Assembly: GCF_019428685.1 (NCBI RefSeq)
Contig: NZ_CP080095.1
Span: 186,001-250,000, forward strand
Origin: Paraburkholderia edwinii
Lineage (GTDB): Bacteria; Pseudomonadota; Gammaproteobacteria; Burkholderiales; Burkholderiaceae
Direction of reading: 5' to 3'
DNA: 64,000 nt
Part shown: in pieces, positions 27,116-36,392 of the stretch
Position numbering within the stretch: the stretch's first letter is position 1
Layout: the number at the start of each line of letters is the position of its first letter
Program-made: the position numbers and the translations under genes
The notes under the pieces: generated by a model
Databases searched by the model: none
Told to the model about the DNA's origin: nothing
Seen by the model: the letters and a program-made list of their open reading frames with translations, nothing else

Positions 27116-28543
27116 TTAAGGCAGCGCACCGAGCAGGCGCCACCATAGAAGATCGAGCGGCAGCACCGCAACGATCGTGATGACCGCGAGTACGAGACAC
27201 AGGCGTGCACCATCCTTCAGCGACACGCCGCCCATATGCATCGCGATCATCATCGGCGGCGACTGGTACGGCAGAATCACCGTCGAGAAGGCGGGCACCT
27301 GCAGCATCAATACGGTGTAAAGCGAAAGGCCGCTTGCGTGTGCAAGCTGGCCCGCTAACGGTGTCAGCACCGCGGGCAAGGCGGGCAAGGTCGTGAGCAT
27401 CGAAATCGCCGAGCCGATCGCGACGATCAGCACGACGTTTTCGATCGGATGTCCAGGCTCCATATGCGTCGCGTCGAGCAGCACATGCGCGGCCCACTGC
27501 CCTAACCCGCTTTCGGTGATCAACGCACCGAGGCCCAGAAAACCCGCGACGTAGATCAGCGGCGCGATATGCAGGCCCTGATTGAAGTCTTGCGTCGACA
27601 TGATGCGGGTTTGCGGCAGCAAGCACGCGACGCCCGCTGCAAGACTGACCCACGCCGGCGAAATGCCATGCCAGAAGTCTGTCGCGTAGAACAGCAGCGA
27701 CAGCGCAAGCACCGCGGTCAGCATCTTTTCCGAAGACGAAAACGGCTTCACGGATCGTTCCGCGAGCGCCGTTTTATCGATCTTGTCCGGATACAGCCAG
27801 CAGATCAGCACGATGATCAACACCGTCTTGAGCGCACCGAGCAGCGGGAAATGAAGCAGCAGATACGGCGCGTATTGCAGCTTGACGCCATAGAGTTGCT
27901 CGGCCGCGCCTAACAGCACCGAGTTCGGCACATTGGCGGGAAGCACCGACGTGGACGGCATGTAGCTCCCTGCCGCGACGGCCATCACAATACCGGTGTG
28001 GCCGCGACGTCCATGACTCAGGCCAAGCCGGTCGGCGAGCACGAGTGCAATCGGCGTGAGGATCAGGATGCGGCCTGTCGTCGACGGCATCACGAATGCG
28101 AGACCCACCGAAGCGAGAACGACGACGGCGACGTAATGGCGGTAGGTGTCCGCGCGCATCGACAACAGCTTGTCGCTCAGGCGCTGCGCAAGCCCTGTCG
28201 TGCGCACCGCAACGCCCGTGATGCTGCCGCCGAACACGAGCCACCATGCCGGAGAAGTAAAGCCGCTAAACAGCGTTTCCGGAGGCGCGACGGCGAATAG
28301 CACGCCGAACAGAAAGAACAGCAGTGTGGTGACCGGTTCCTTGAAAAGGCCGAGCGCCCAGCTCGTCACCGTGAAGACCACGAGCACCGCGGCGCGAAAG
28401 GTGGCGGGCGCAAAGCCATGAATGGGCGACACGTAACGGGTCGCGCCCAACGCCGCAATCAGAACCAGCAGCACGACGGCCGTGCCGATCTGCTCGCCAT
28501 TCCATCGTCTGTGTTCGACGACGGCTTTTCGCGCGTCGCTCAT
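27116..28543 (-). CDS. SLC13/DASS-family anion permease
   Basis: A 475-residue membrane protein with about 12 helices. Features are EPVTTLLFFLFGVLF, WLVFGGSITGVAVRTTGLAQRLSDKL, LAFVMPSTTGRILILTPIALVLADRLG, GSYMPSTSVLPANVPNSVLLG and a C-terminal TTLPALPAVLTPLAGQLA, matching divalent anion:Na+ symporter/citrate-transporter-like carriers for dicarboxylates or sulfate. GGAG precedes the ATG at 28543; the frame upstream to 28618 is not conserved. Divergent from an AraC regulator gene 89 bp away, its probable controller. Confidence 0.8.
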   Translation of the reverse strand: MSDARKAVVEHRRWNGEQIGTAVVLLVLIAALGATRYVSPIHGFAPATFRAAVLVVFTVTSWALGLFKEPVTTLLFFLFGVLFAVAPPETLFSGFTSPAWWLVFGGSITGVAVRTTGLAQRLSDKLLSMRADTYRHYVAVVVLASVGLAFVMPSTTGRILILTPIALVLADRLGLSHGRRGHTGIVMAVAAGSYMPSTSVLPANVPNSVLLGAAEQLYGVKLQYAPYLLLHFPLLGALKTVLIIVLICWLYPDKIDKTALAERSVKPFSSSEKMLTAVLALSLLFYATDFWHGISPAWVSLAAGVACLLPQTRIMSTQDFNQGLHIAPLIYVAGFLGLGALITESGLGQWAAHVLLDATHMEPGHPIENVVLIVAIGSAISMLTTLPALPAVLTPLAGQLAHASGLSLYTVLMLQVPAFSTVILPYQSPPMMIAMHMGGVSLKDGARLCLVLAVITIVAVLPLDLLWWRLLGALP

Positions 28544-28632
28544 GGAGGTCTCCTGCTTTATGTTCGATCTGCCAATCGTAGACCGATTTAGAATGGCATC
28601 AAATCGTTTCCGGGCCAAAAACTTACGTTTTT

Positions 28633-29430
28633 ATGCCACACCAGCGCACTGCGTACGATCCGTATCCGAAGCACAAGCCGACGCCCGCCGAACCGGTGAT
28701 CGTGCATCTGCGGGTTCCGCCCGCCGACGGCGTGATCCAGTGGCATACGCATGCGTGGGGACAGCTTGTGTGCCCTCACAAAGGCAGCGTCCGCGTCAGT
28801 GTGCCTGGCATGATGTGGATCGTGCCGCGTTATCGCGCCGTCTGGATTCCGCCAGGCATCGAACACGAAGTGGTGATGCTCGGCGAAGTGGACTTCCATG
28901 TGATGTATGTGGAACCTCGCGCGCTATCGCTGCCGCTCGATGCGTGCACGGTGATCGAAGTCAGCCCGTTGCTGCGCGAGCTCGCCAACGCGCTCGCGGA
29001 CGATGCGATGCACCAGGAAAAGCGGCGCCATGCGGCGATGGCACTGCTAATCGAAGAAATACGCGAAGCGCCCACGTTGCCGCTTGGCTTGCCGTTACCG
29101 ACGGAACGGCGGCTTAGAACCCTATGCGTCGCGATGATGGAGGAGCCCGGTGCGGACCGGACGCTCGCTGAATGGGCGCCACGGGTCGGCGCTAGCGCGC
29201 GGACACTTGCGCGGCTGTTTCATACTGAGCTCGATACGAGCTTTGGAACCTGGCGCAGGCAGCTCCGGCTCGCCCGTGCAATCGATCTAATCGGGCGCGG
29301 CGTGCCGTTGGCTGATGTGGCGATTGAAGTCGGCTACGCGAACCCGCCTGCATTTACGACGATGTTCAGGAATGCGCTGGGTTTTCCGCCGTCGTATCTG
29401 GTGAATGCCGGGACAGCGGAGGACACGTGA
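28633..29430 (+). CDS. AraC-family regulator with cupin N-terminus
   Basis: A 265-residue regulator. The cupin part carries QWHTHAWGQLVCPHKG and RAVWIPPGIEHEV; the AraC HTH pair is RTLAEWAPRVGASARTLARLFHTELDTSFGTWRRQLRLARAIDLIGRGVPLADVAIEVGYANPPAFTTMFRNALGFPPSYL. There is no ribosome site before the ATG; instead AAAAAC-TTAC-GTTTTT (28617-28632) abuts it. Probably regulates the divergent SLC13-like gene. Confidence 0.85.
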   Translation: MPHQRTAYDPYPKHKPTPAEPVIVHLRVPPADGVIQWHTHAWGQLVCPHKGSVRVSVPGMMWIVPRYRAVWIPPGIEHEVVMLGEVDFHVMYVEPRALSLPLDACTVIEVSPLLRELANALADDAMHQEKRRHAAMALLIEEIREAPTLPLGLPLPTERRLRTLCVAMMEEPGADRTLAEWAPRVGASARTLARLFHTELDTSFGTWRRQLRLARAIDLIGRGVPLADVAIEVGYANPPAFTTMFRNALGFPPSYLVNAGTAEDT

Positions 29431-29473
29431 CTCCACGTCTCCTCCGATCGCCACTGTGGCTCACCTCACGCCG

Positions 29474-30502
29474 TCACAGATGCTGCACCTGCAAAATCGC
29501 ATCGGCAAACGCTTTCGGCGCTTCTTGCGGCAGGTTGTGCCCGATGCCGCCGCTAATCGTGCGGTGCTGATATTTGCCCGTGAACTTCTTCGCGTACGCG
29601 GACGGCTCCGGATGCGGCGCGCCGTTCGCGTCGCCTTCCATCGTGATGGTCGGCACGGAGATGGTCGGGAAGGCCGCGAGGCGCTTTTCGAGGTCGTCGT
29701 ATTTCGCCTCGCCCTGCGCGAGGCCCAGACGCCAGCGGTAGTTGTGAATCACGATGGCGACGTGGTCCGGATTGTCGAATGCCTTCGCCGAGCGGTCGTA
29801 CGTCGCATCGCTGAAGCGCCACTTCGGCGACGCCAGTTGCCAGATCAGCTTGTTGAAATCGTGCGTGTTCGCCGCGTAGCCCGCCTGGCCGCGCTCGGTT
29901 GTGAAGTAGAACTGATACCACCACGCGAGTTCGGCCTTCGGGGGAAGCGGCTTGCGGTTCGCTTCCTGGCTGCCGATCAGATAGCCGCTCACCGAAACGA
30001 GCGCCTTGCAACGTTCCGGCCACAGCGCCGCGATGACGTCGCACGTGCGGCCGCCCCAGTCGTAGCCGGCGAACACGGCCTGATCGATCTTGAGCGCGTC
30101 CATCAACGCGATGATGTCGACCGCGACCACCGCCTGCTGACCGTTGCGCGGCGTATCGGCCGACAGGAAGCGCGTCGTGCCGTAGCCGCGCAGATACGGA
30201 ATGATCACGCGATAGCCGTGCGCCGTGAGAATCGGCGCGACGTCGACAAAGCTGTAGATGTCGTACGGCCAGCCGTGCAGCAGGAACACGACGGGACCGT
30301 CCTTCGGACCGGCGTCCACGTAGCCGATGTTCAGCACACCTGCGTCGATCTGCTGGATCGAATCGAACGACGCATTGCTCGCAGCCGTGTGCTTCGGTTG
30401 CGCGGCGTGAGCGAAATCGCCAAGGCCCAGTTCCAGCAGGCTCAAGCCTGCGAGCGTGGTGCCGAGCAGCCGGCGGCGGCGAACATTCACGGTATCGGAC
30501 AT
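29474..30502 (-). CDS. Exported epoxide-hydrolase-like alpha/beta hydrolase
   Basis: A 342-residue alpha/beta hydrolase. A twin-arginine type signal (RRRRLLGTTLAGLSLLELGLGDFAHA, residues 8-33) suggests folded export. The mature enzyme has oxyanion HGWP (76-79), nucleophile elbow GYDWGG with Asp148, and GGIGHNLPQE carrying the catalytic His. An Asp nucleophile points to epoxide hydrolase or haloalkane dehalogenase chemistry. The second ATG (30502) is used because AGAGGA abuts the first (30508) and lies 6 bases before the second. Divergent from a LysR gene with a clear LysR-type site between them. Confidence 0.82.
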   Translation of the reverse strand: MSDTVNVRRRRLLGTTLAGLSLLELGLGDFAHAAQPKHTAASNASFDSIQQIDAGVLNIGYVDAGPKDGPVVFLLHGWPYDIYSFVDVAPILTAHGYRVIIPYLRGYGTTRFLSADTPRNGQQAVVAVDIIALMDALKIDQAVFAGYDWGGRTCDVIAALWPERCKALVSVSGYLIGSQEANRKPLPPKAELAWWYQFYFTTERGQAGYAANTHDFNKLIWQLASPKWRFSDATYDRSAKAFDNPDHVAIVIHNYRWRLGLAQGEAKYDDLEKRLAAFPTISVPTITMEGDANGAPHPEPSAYAKKFTGKYQHRTISGGIGHNLPQEAPKAFADAILQVQHL

Positions 30503-30856
30503 GACCATTCCTCTTATAGCATTTGTTGGAGAGACGCCGTGTGCATCGGGCGGCGCGTCCTGGACTTCGTTAAAGAATCAGCTGCTCGCCAGGACCGGTT
30601 CGATGATCGCTGAAGATCATTCGATCGGTGGCAGAAATGTTGCGGTTATAGCCGAAAGAAACGCCCGGTTTATTTCCCAATGTATCCGCGCAATCTTCCG
30701 ACACAAACCCATCCGAAACTGGCCGTCGCCGCTAGAGCATGCATCTTCGCAGCCCATACCATCGCTAGCAAGAGCAACAAAGTTCACATATCGTTGCTTT
30801 GTAAGCAACGCAGCGCACAATAGCCGAAGATTTGAACTTGAATTCGGGGAGGTTCG
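30503..30856. other. Regulatory gap between hydrolase and LysR genes
   Basis: 354 bp between divergent genes. Besides the LysR-type box at 30792-30810 no gene or repeat was seen. Confidence 0.5.
30792..30810. promoter_or_regulatory. LysR-type operator box (T-N11-A)
   Basis: CGTTGCTT-TGT-AAGCAACG is a perfect 8-bp inverted repeat containing TGC-N7-GCA, the T-N11-A form bound by LysR regulators. It lies 46 bp before the LysR start, the usual place for autoregulation and control of the divergent gene. Confidence 0.7.
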
Positions 30857-31828
30857 ATGCGAGAGATCAATCAGCAACGGCTGCGGTATTTCAACGAGGT
30901 CCTGACGCACGGCACGATTCGCGGCGCGGCCGATAATCTGAACACGTCGCCATCGGTGATCACGCGACAGATCAGGCTGCTCGAGGAAGAGCTCGGCACG
31001 CTGCTGTTTGAGCGGCAAGCGCGCGGTGTGCGTCCGACCGAAGCCGCCGCTCATCTGCTCGAGTTCTGGCAGGGGTACCGGTCGCAACAGGAAAAGCTCG
31101 AAGATCAGTTGCATGCGTTGAAAGGGCTGCAGACGGGGCATATCGACATCGTCGTTAGCGAGGGGTTCGTCGATACGCTCGTCGACGAAGTGCTAAGCCC
31201 GTTTTGCGCGCGCTATCCGAAGCTCGATATCGGCATGCATATGCTCGCCGTCGACGCGATTATCGAAGAGGTCGCGGAGAGCCGCGCCCATCTCGGGCTT
31301 GCCTACAATCCGCCGCCGCATCCGCAGATCGCATATCGGGCGAGTTCGGCGCAGCCGGTGGTCTTACTGTTGCGCCGCGATCATCCGCTCGCGCTGCAGA
31401 AGCGCGCGGCGACCGTCGCGGATTTGCGCGCGTGGCCGCTTGCGGTGATGCCGTCTACGTTCGGGATCGGGCATGTCGTGAACATGCTGGAGGTCGCGGA
31501 GAACATCGAGCTTCGGCCGACGCTCGCGACTAACTCGCTCACCGCGCTGAAACGCGTCGTGATGGCGGGCGAGTTCATCACGTTGATTGGGGAGTTCGCG
31601 GCATACCGCGAGATTGCCAGCGGTGAACTGATGACGCTGCCGATCAAGCATCCGCTGTTTCAGGGGACGCACGCACGATTGATCGTCAAGGAAGGACGGC
31701 CGCTTGCGGCAGGGCCGTTGGAGTTGATCAGGTGGATTGAGCAAAAGCTGCCGGTGTTTGCCGCGCGCGGACAAAGCGGCGGCCGCACGAAAACGCGCCG
31801 CCGTCCCGATCCGCACAGTCGTGCATGA
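30857..31828 (+). CDS. LysR-family transcriptional regulator
   Basis: A 323-residue LysR regulator. The N-terminal winged HTH ([56 protein letters not shown]) and a periplasmic-binding-like effector domain ([35 protein letters not shown] onward) are complete. GGGAGG lies 4 bases before the ATG. The basic tail [16 protein letters not shown] overlaps the left arm of a 16-bp inverted repeat. Likely activates or represses the divergent hydrolase gene. Confidence 0.92.
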   Translation: MREINQQRLRYFNEVLTHGTIRGAADNLNTSPSVITRQIRLLEEELGTLLFERQARGVRPTEAAAHLLEFWQGYRSQQEKLEDQLHALKGLQTGHIDIVVSEGFVDTLVDEVLSPFCARYPKLDIGMHMLAVDAIIEEVAESRAHLGLAYNPPPHPQIAYRASSAQPVVLLLRRDHPLALQKRAATVADLRAWPLAVMPSTFGIGHVVNMLEVAENIELRPTLATNSLTALKRVVMAGEFITLIGEFAAYREIASGELMTLPIKHPLFQGTHARLIVKEGRPLAAGPLELIRWIEQKLPVFAARGQSGGRTKTRRRPDPHSRA

Positions 31829-31844
31829 GGATCGGGACGGCGGC
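31797..31844. terminator. Long hairpin spanning the LysR stop codon
   Basis: A perfect 16-bp inverted repeat (GCCGCCGTCCCGATCC / GGATCGGGACGGCGGC) with a 16-nt loop that contains the LysR stop TGA. It sits between convergent genes and can fold on both strands. No U-tract follows, so it may block read-through or exonuclease rather than act as a classical terminator. Confidence 0.55.
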
Positions 31845-31880
31845 TACCTACATGTATTACCTGCACATATTAACTACGCT

Positions 31881-34073
31881 TTACTCGGTCTGGCTACGCG
31901 GCTTCAGCTTGCCCTGGTAGCGCAGCAGCGGACGTTGTACCTGCGGTTGTGCTTGCGGCACCTTCAGCATCAGGCTGCGGGCGGTCGCCGATGATGCAGG
32001 CGGCGTGATCGAACCGATCGTCGTCGCGCGCGTCGGATTCGCGAGGCCCGAATTCACGAGCATCTTCGCTTCCATCTGCAGGTTCGTCAGCAGCACCGGG
32101 TCGGTGGTCAACGCGCTGCTTTGCGCGAGCAGCTGACTCCACGCGTTATCGCCATAGTTCGTCACGTAGTAGTCGAGTCCGCTCGGGTCCGCAACGACAG
32201 CCGAGCAGCCGTTCAGGCGAACCTGCATCTGCGTGTCCTTCAGCGCGACGGTCTTGCGCCGCATGAGACCGTCGCCATACGCGAGCGTCATCGGCACCGT
32301 CCATTGAATACCCGGATACTGGTTCTTGTTCGGATACGGCGCCTGCTTCAGCGAAACGACTGTCTGATTGCTGGTCAGGTCGCACTGCGTATCGAGTGTG
32401 ATCAGCGGGACACCCGTTTGACGGACGAAGCTATCGCCGATATCCCCCATCTGCTGGCCACTCGCCTTCGTTAGCTCGTTCCACAGGCGCTTGGGCGTCG
32501 TGTTGCCGAACGAATAGTCGGTCAGGTACGACTGCAGCCCTTTGCGCATCACGCCTTCGCCCAGGTAGTTCTCGAGCATCTTCAGCACGATGCCGCCTTT
32601 GTCGTACGTGAACGGACTTGCGCTCAGCACGAAGTCGTTCGATGCCCAGTCATTGAAGTTCGGCTGAACCGGGAACGCGTTGGCGCCGAGATCACGCGAC
32701 ATGACCGCGTACTTCGTTCGCACTTCGTCGACCCAGGCAAAGCGCTCCGGGAAGAACAGGATCTTCGTCTTGTTCTCGAAGAACGTCGCGAACGATTCGT
32801 TCATCCAGACGTCGTCCCACCAGTCGAGCGTGACGAGGTCGCCGAACCACTGGTGCGCGGCTTCGTGCGTGAGCACCGTAACGCCGTAGTCGGACATCGG
32901 TGTGCCGGGGGGCGGCAGGATGTCATCGGCGAATTCGAGAATGGCGCCCCAGTTCTCCATGCCGCCGAAATTCAGGTCCTTCTGCGCCTTGAACGCATCA
33001 TTGGCGGCAACCGTGTCGAACTTGGACAGCGGCAGCGAGATGCCCGTGTAGCGATAGTAGAAGTCGAGCGCCTGCTTCGTTTGTTGCATCGCGGGCACGG
33101 CCCAGTCGCGCATGCCGGGCGGCGTGAAGATGCGCAGATGCAGGTTCTTGCCGTTCGCGAGCGGGTTTGCGAAGTCGTCTTCGAGCGCGTCGAACTGGCC
33201 ACCGCCGAAGAACAGCAGATACGACGGCATCGGCGGCGTCTTTTCGAACGACACGCGCTTGTAGCCGCTATCGACGTTGACGGACGGCAGTTCCGCTGCG
33301 TTCGACACGACGCGCCAGTTCTGCGGCACCTCCGCCGACACTTCGTAGGTCGGCCGGAACGCGGGCTCGTCCCAGCCGGGGAACCATTGCCGCGCGAGGT
33401 TGCTTTCGCCCTGCGTGAGGATTGCGCCGCTCGTCGAACCGTCGGTTGCCTTCAGGTCGACGCGAAACACGCCTTCCGCCGCGGAGCAGCCGGGGTACTT
33501 ATCGTCGCCGCAGCTGCCGCCGGTTTCGGTCGCGGGGTCGTCGTAGGTCTTGAAGTTGATGATGCCCGACCACTCCATATGCAGCGAGTATTCGCCGGCG
33601 GGAATCTGGCCGCTCGCGGGGCGCAACTGGTAGAAGTCGCCGTCGTCTTGCGGCGTGGCGATCAGCTCGATATTGCCGGGCTGCAGCACGGTCTTGCCGT
33701 TCACGAACTTGATGCGGTGGCCCGCCACTTCGATGAAGTTGACCTTCTTTTTCACCTGGATATCGACGTCCGCGCGGCCGTCGAACGTGGACAGCGCGGG
33801 GTTCGGGCGGAACCAGAGCCGGTAGTTGACCGGCTGCACGGTGTCGGGCAGCTCGACCGGCTTCACGGTTTTCTTGATCGTCTTGTCGGCGGCGACGGGC
33901 GCCGCCGGCGCCGGCAGAGCAGGCTGCGACGCGGCGTTCGGGGCCGCGGCGCCGCTTACCTGCTGCGAGCTATTCGACGCAATGCCGCCGCTGTCGTCTC
34001 CTCCACATGCACTCAGCGCCAGTGTGCCCGCTAGCAGCAAGCACTCCATCTTTAACCGAAAATGTGTACGCAT
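31881..34073 (-). CDS. M1-family aminopeptidase lipoprotein
   Basis: A 730-residue gluzincin. The lipobox LSAC (Cys23) and an Ala/Pro-rich linker place it on the envelope. The M1 core has GGMENWGAI (substrate N-terminus recognition, 370-378) and zinc site HEAAHQWFGD (403-412) with Glu426 eighteen residues after His407 (HExxH-x18-E). It removes N-terminal residues from peptides. A Cys-containing insert (GSCGDDKYPGC, about 186-196) is likely disulfide-linked. The C-terminal helical domain is short compared with PepN (about 870). Followed on the other side by an AT-rich gap. Confidence 0.9.
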   Translation of the reverse strand: MRTHFRLKMECLLLAGTLALSACGGDDSGGIASNSSQQVSGAAAPNAASQPALPAPAAPVAADKTIKKTVKPVELPDTVQPVNYRLWFRPNPALSTFDGRADVDIQVKKKVNFIEVAGHRIKFVNGKTVLQPGNIELIATPQDDGDFYQLRPASGQIPAGEYSLHMEWSGIINFKTYDDPATETGGSCGDDKYPGCSAAEGVFRVDLKATDGSTSGAILTQGESNLARQWFPGWDEPAFRPTYEVSAEVPQNWRVVSNAAELPSVNVDSGYKRVSFEKTPPMPSYLLFFGGGQFDALEDDFANPLANGKNLHLRIFTPPGMRDWAVPAMQQTKQALDFYYRYTGISLPLSKFDTVAANDAFKAQKDLNFGGMENWGAILEFADDILPPPGTPMSDYGVTVLTHEAAHQWFGDLVTLDWWDDVWMNESFATFFENKTKILFFPERFAWVDEVRTKYAVMSRDLGANAFPVQPNFNDWASNDFVLSASPFTYDKGGIVLKMLENYLGEGVMRKGLQSYLTDYSFGNTTPKRLWNELTKASGQQMGDIGDSFVRQTGVPLITLDTQCDLTSNQTVVSLKQAPYPNKNQYPGIQWTVPMTLAYGDGLMRRKTVALKDTQMQVRLNGCSAVVADPSGLDYYVTNYGDNAWSQLLAQSSALTTDPVLLTNLQMEAKMLVNSGLANPTRATTIGSITPPASSATARSLMLKVPQAQPQVQRPLLRYQGKLKPRSQTE

Positions 34074-34692
34074 TGTTCGTCCCTGTCCGAAAAGAACTAC
34101 TTTGAAATGTGAACTTTCTTTGTCTTTTTGTTATTTAATAAAAATCGGAAAAAAGTCTCCCTCACGCGCCTGATGGCGAATGAAAAATCGGCATTTAAAG
34201 GCGAATACGATCCTCGGCCTTTAATCACCGATATCAATGCTTTTGAAACGTTGAACTCTAGAATTGCTACGACGTGACGGCTCAGCACGCCGCGAACGCT
34301 GCGTGCCTGTAGGCTCGTATGCCGGTTATGGGCGCGTGCGAACCCTTACGCGCTTATGCTCTGATAACTACCAGCTTACGATTGCGGTAGATTAGTTGGG
34401 CAAACGTTAGCGTGTCAACGATTAGTTACAAATTATTTCTCTAATTCTTTACGATATGCGACTTAAATCGGCGCAATTCGGAGTGGATTTATTTGAATTG
34501 CATTGCGGAATGGTAAATGGAATTACGCATTGATTCGGGGGATTTGGTGTGATTGGCGTGCCCTGCCATCGCATTCATCGCACGAGCACGTCCATCCCTC
34601 TTCGAACAAATCACCCGTCCCAAAAAAGTTCGTTGATATGCTTTGACCCACATCTTCGATGGTGCACGCACGGGACACGCTCGAGCAGACTT
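34074..34692. other. Long AT-rich non-coding gap
   Basis: 619 bp between the aminopeptidase gene and a divergent AraC regulator gene. Base composition drops sharply (for example around 34105-34160 and 34400-34500). No convincing ORF, RNA gene or inverted repeat was found; it should hold both promoters and could hide a small RNA. Confidence 0.45.
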
Positions 34693-35538
34693 ATGACGCT
34701 TGCAATGGAAGAGTTCTATCGGTCTAACGGTGTCGAGCTGGCGCGAGTGCGCGCCGGCGCGCACGCGTCCTTCCCGCTTCACACACACGCCGAATATGTC
34801 GTCAGCGCCAATCTGTCTGGATGCGAAAGCATCTGTCTGGACGGCAAGGAGCTGAGCGCAACAGAAGGCATGGTCACCGTCTATAACCCCGAAGCGATGC
34901 AGTCTTCGAGCTTCGATTCCGGTGCAGGCGACGCCGAGTTCATTTCTCTTTATATCGATTGCGCCGCGCTTGTGGGAATTGGACACGATAACGGGTGGCT
35001 GTCCCGCTCATCGCCGCCGCAGTTAACGCAGGGCGTCTTTTCCTGTCCGAGTTTGCATCAACACATTCTGGCCGCGTACCAGGCAATGCGAGACAACGGC
35101 AATGTGGAGTTTGAAGCAGCGATGATTGAACTCGCAGCGGCGCTGTTGCTGTCGGACGGCCACGTTAGCGACGCCGGCGCTGGTCGATCCGCGCTGTCTG
35201 CTCGCGAATTGGGACCGGCGCTCGAGTACATGAAATCGCATCTTTCTGCACCGGCCACGCTGGACGCCCTATCCGCTGTCGCGAGCGTGAACAAGTATCA
35301 ACTGATCCGCAGCTTTAAGGCTGCGATGGGGATGACGCCGGCCAGATACCATATGCAGCTTCGATTGATCGAGGCCCGAAGCCGGTTGCGTCGTGGTTTC
35401 AGCGTGCAAGACGTTGCGTTCGAGCTGGGCTTTTTCGACCAGAGCCACTTCATCAATGCATTCAAGAAGGTGCTCGGCGTAAGTCCGCTGCGGTTTGCTG
35501 AGCCCGAGCGTTTCATCAAACCGGCAAACCGAGAATGA
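34693..35538 (+). CDS. AraC-family regulator next to a LysE exporter
   Basis: A 281-residue regulator with an AraC-binding cupin N-terminus (HASFPLHTHAEYVVSANLSG) and a C-terminal HTH pair (ATLDALSAVASVNKYQLIRSFKAAMGMTPARYHMQLRLIEARSRLRRGFSVQDVAFELGFFDQSHFINAFKKVLGVSPLRF). ATG 34693 or 34705 is possible; neither has a strong ribosome site. The gene ends inside the 3' end of the convergent lysE-like gene (23-bp overlap). Such AraC/LysE pairs usually sense and export amino acids. Confidence 0.85.
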   Translation: MTLAMEEFYRSNGVELARVRAGAHASFPLHTHAEYVVSANLSGCESICLDGKELSATEGMVTVYNPEAMQSSSFDSGAGDAEFISLYIDCAALVGIGHDNGWLSRSSPPQLTQGVFSCPSLHQHILAAYQAMRDNGNVEFEAAMIELAAALLLSDGHVSDAGAGRSALSARELGPALEYMKSHLSAPATLDALSAVASVNKYQLIRSFKAAMGMTPARYHMQLRLIEARSRLRRGFSVQDVAFELGFFDQSHFINAFKKVLGVSPLRFAEPERFIKPANRE

Positions 35539-36163
35539 GCGTGCGATAGCCTGACGATACGACCTGCCACGCAAAGAACGCGAAAAGCGCGGCGGACGCG
35601 AAGTAGCTGACCGACAACGCCTTAACGCCGAAGGCTTTTCCTCCCAGTCTCGCGACGAGGCATACCGCGCAAGTCCACACGACGCCCGCGACAAAAAAGC
35701 CCGCGAGAAAGCGGCCGGTCGATTCCCACCCCTGGATGCCCGATTGCGCGATCAAAGCGCCGCCGACCGCGGCGAACCAGACAATCGCCGAGGGCGAGGA
35801 CAGCGCGAGCAAAGCGCCTTTTAACAGTTGTTGAAAATGCGTGCCGCTGATTTCAGCGTTGCTGCTGGATGCCGAGCGAACTGATCGGAACGCGCTGAGC
35901 CCCATTTTTACTGCGAGCACGATAAGAACCACCGTCCCGCCGAGCCACATACCCCATCTGACCGCGGAAAACTGCAATAACGCCGTCATTCCCGCCAAAG
36001 CGAGGATCGCGTAGATCAAATCGCCAATACACGAGCCCATTCCGAGCCAGAAGCCCGTCCAATAGCCGCGCTGCATCGCGACCGTCATCATCGCGATATT
36101 GACGATACCGATGTCGAGGCATAGCGATAGGGAAAGAAGGAAGCCGTTGGTTGCGGGGCTCAT
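35516..36163 (-). CDS. LysE-family amino acid exporter
   Basis: A 215-residue membrane protein with six hydrophobic helices. It starts GFLLSLSLCLDIGIVNIAMMTVAMQRGYWTGFWLGMGSCIGDLIYAILALAGMTALL, the LysE/RhtB-family pattern, and has ALSSPSAIVWFAAVGGAL in the second half. AAGGA lies 12 bases before the ATG at 36163; a longer frame to 36469 overlaps the recC upstream region and is not conserved. Substrate unknown. Confidence 0.85.
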   Translation of the reverse strand: MSPATNGFLLSLSLCLDIGIVNIAMMTVAMQRGYWTGFWLGMGSCIGDLIYAILALAGMTALLQFSAVRWGMWLGGTVVLIVLAVKMGLSAFRSVRSASSSNAEISGTHFQQLLKGALLALSSPSAIVWFAAVGGALIAQSGIQGWESTGRFLAGFFVAGVVWTCAVCLVARLGGKAFGVKALSVSYFASAALFAFFAWQVVSSGYRTLILGLPV

Positions 36164-36392
36164 GCTGCGGCAAATTCCTTGATGCTGATAGTTCGAACAC
36201 GACAAAGCGATATGCTGGCCCAGGTGCAGCGCAAACGATTGGAAGAAATTGACACGAGTGGCGGCTGTGATGCCCCGAATCGGTCCTTGTATCATTGAGC
36301 AACAAGCACCCGGACACCCTCTGTCCCGCTTCTTCCCCAAAATACGCGACAGGCCTCCTCTTTCGCCAACCGCATTCGCGACGACCGAGTAC

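Noticed and set aside
28617..28632. AAAAAC-TTAC-GTTTTT as an operator
   Set aside because: Too short and AT-simple to support beyond chance; it abuts a start codon with no other sign of function.
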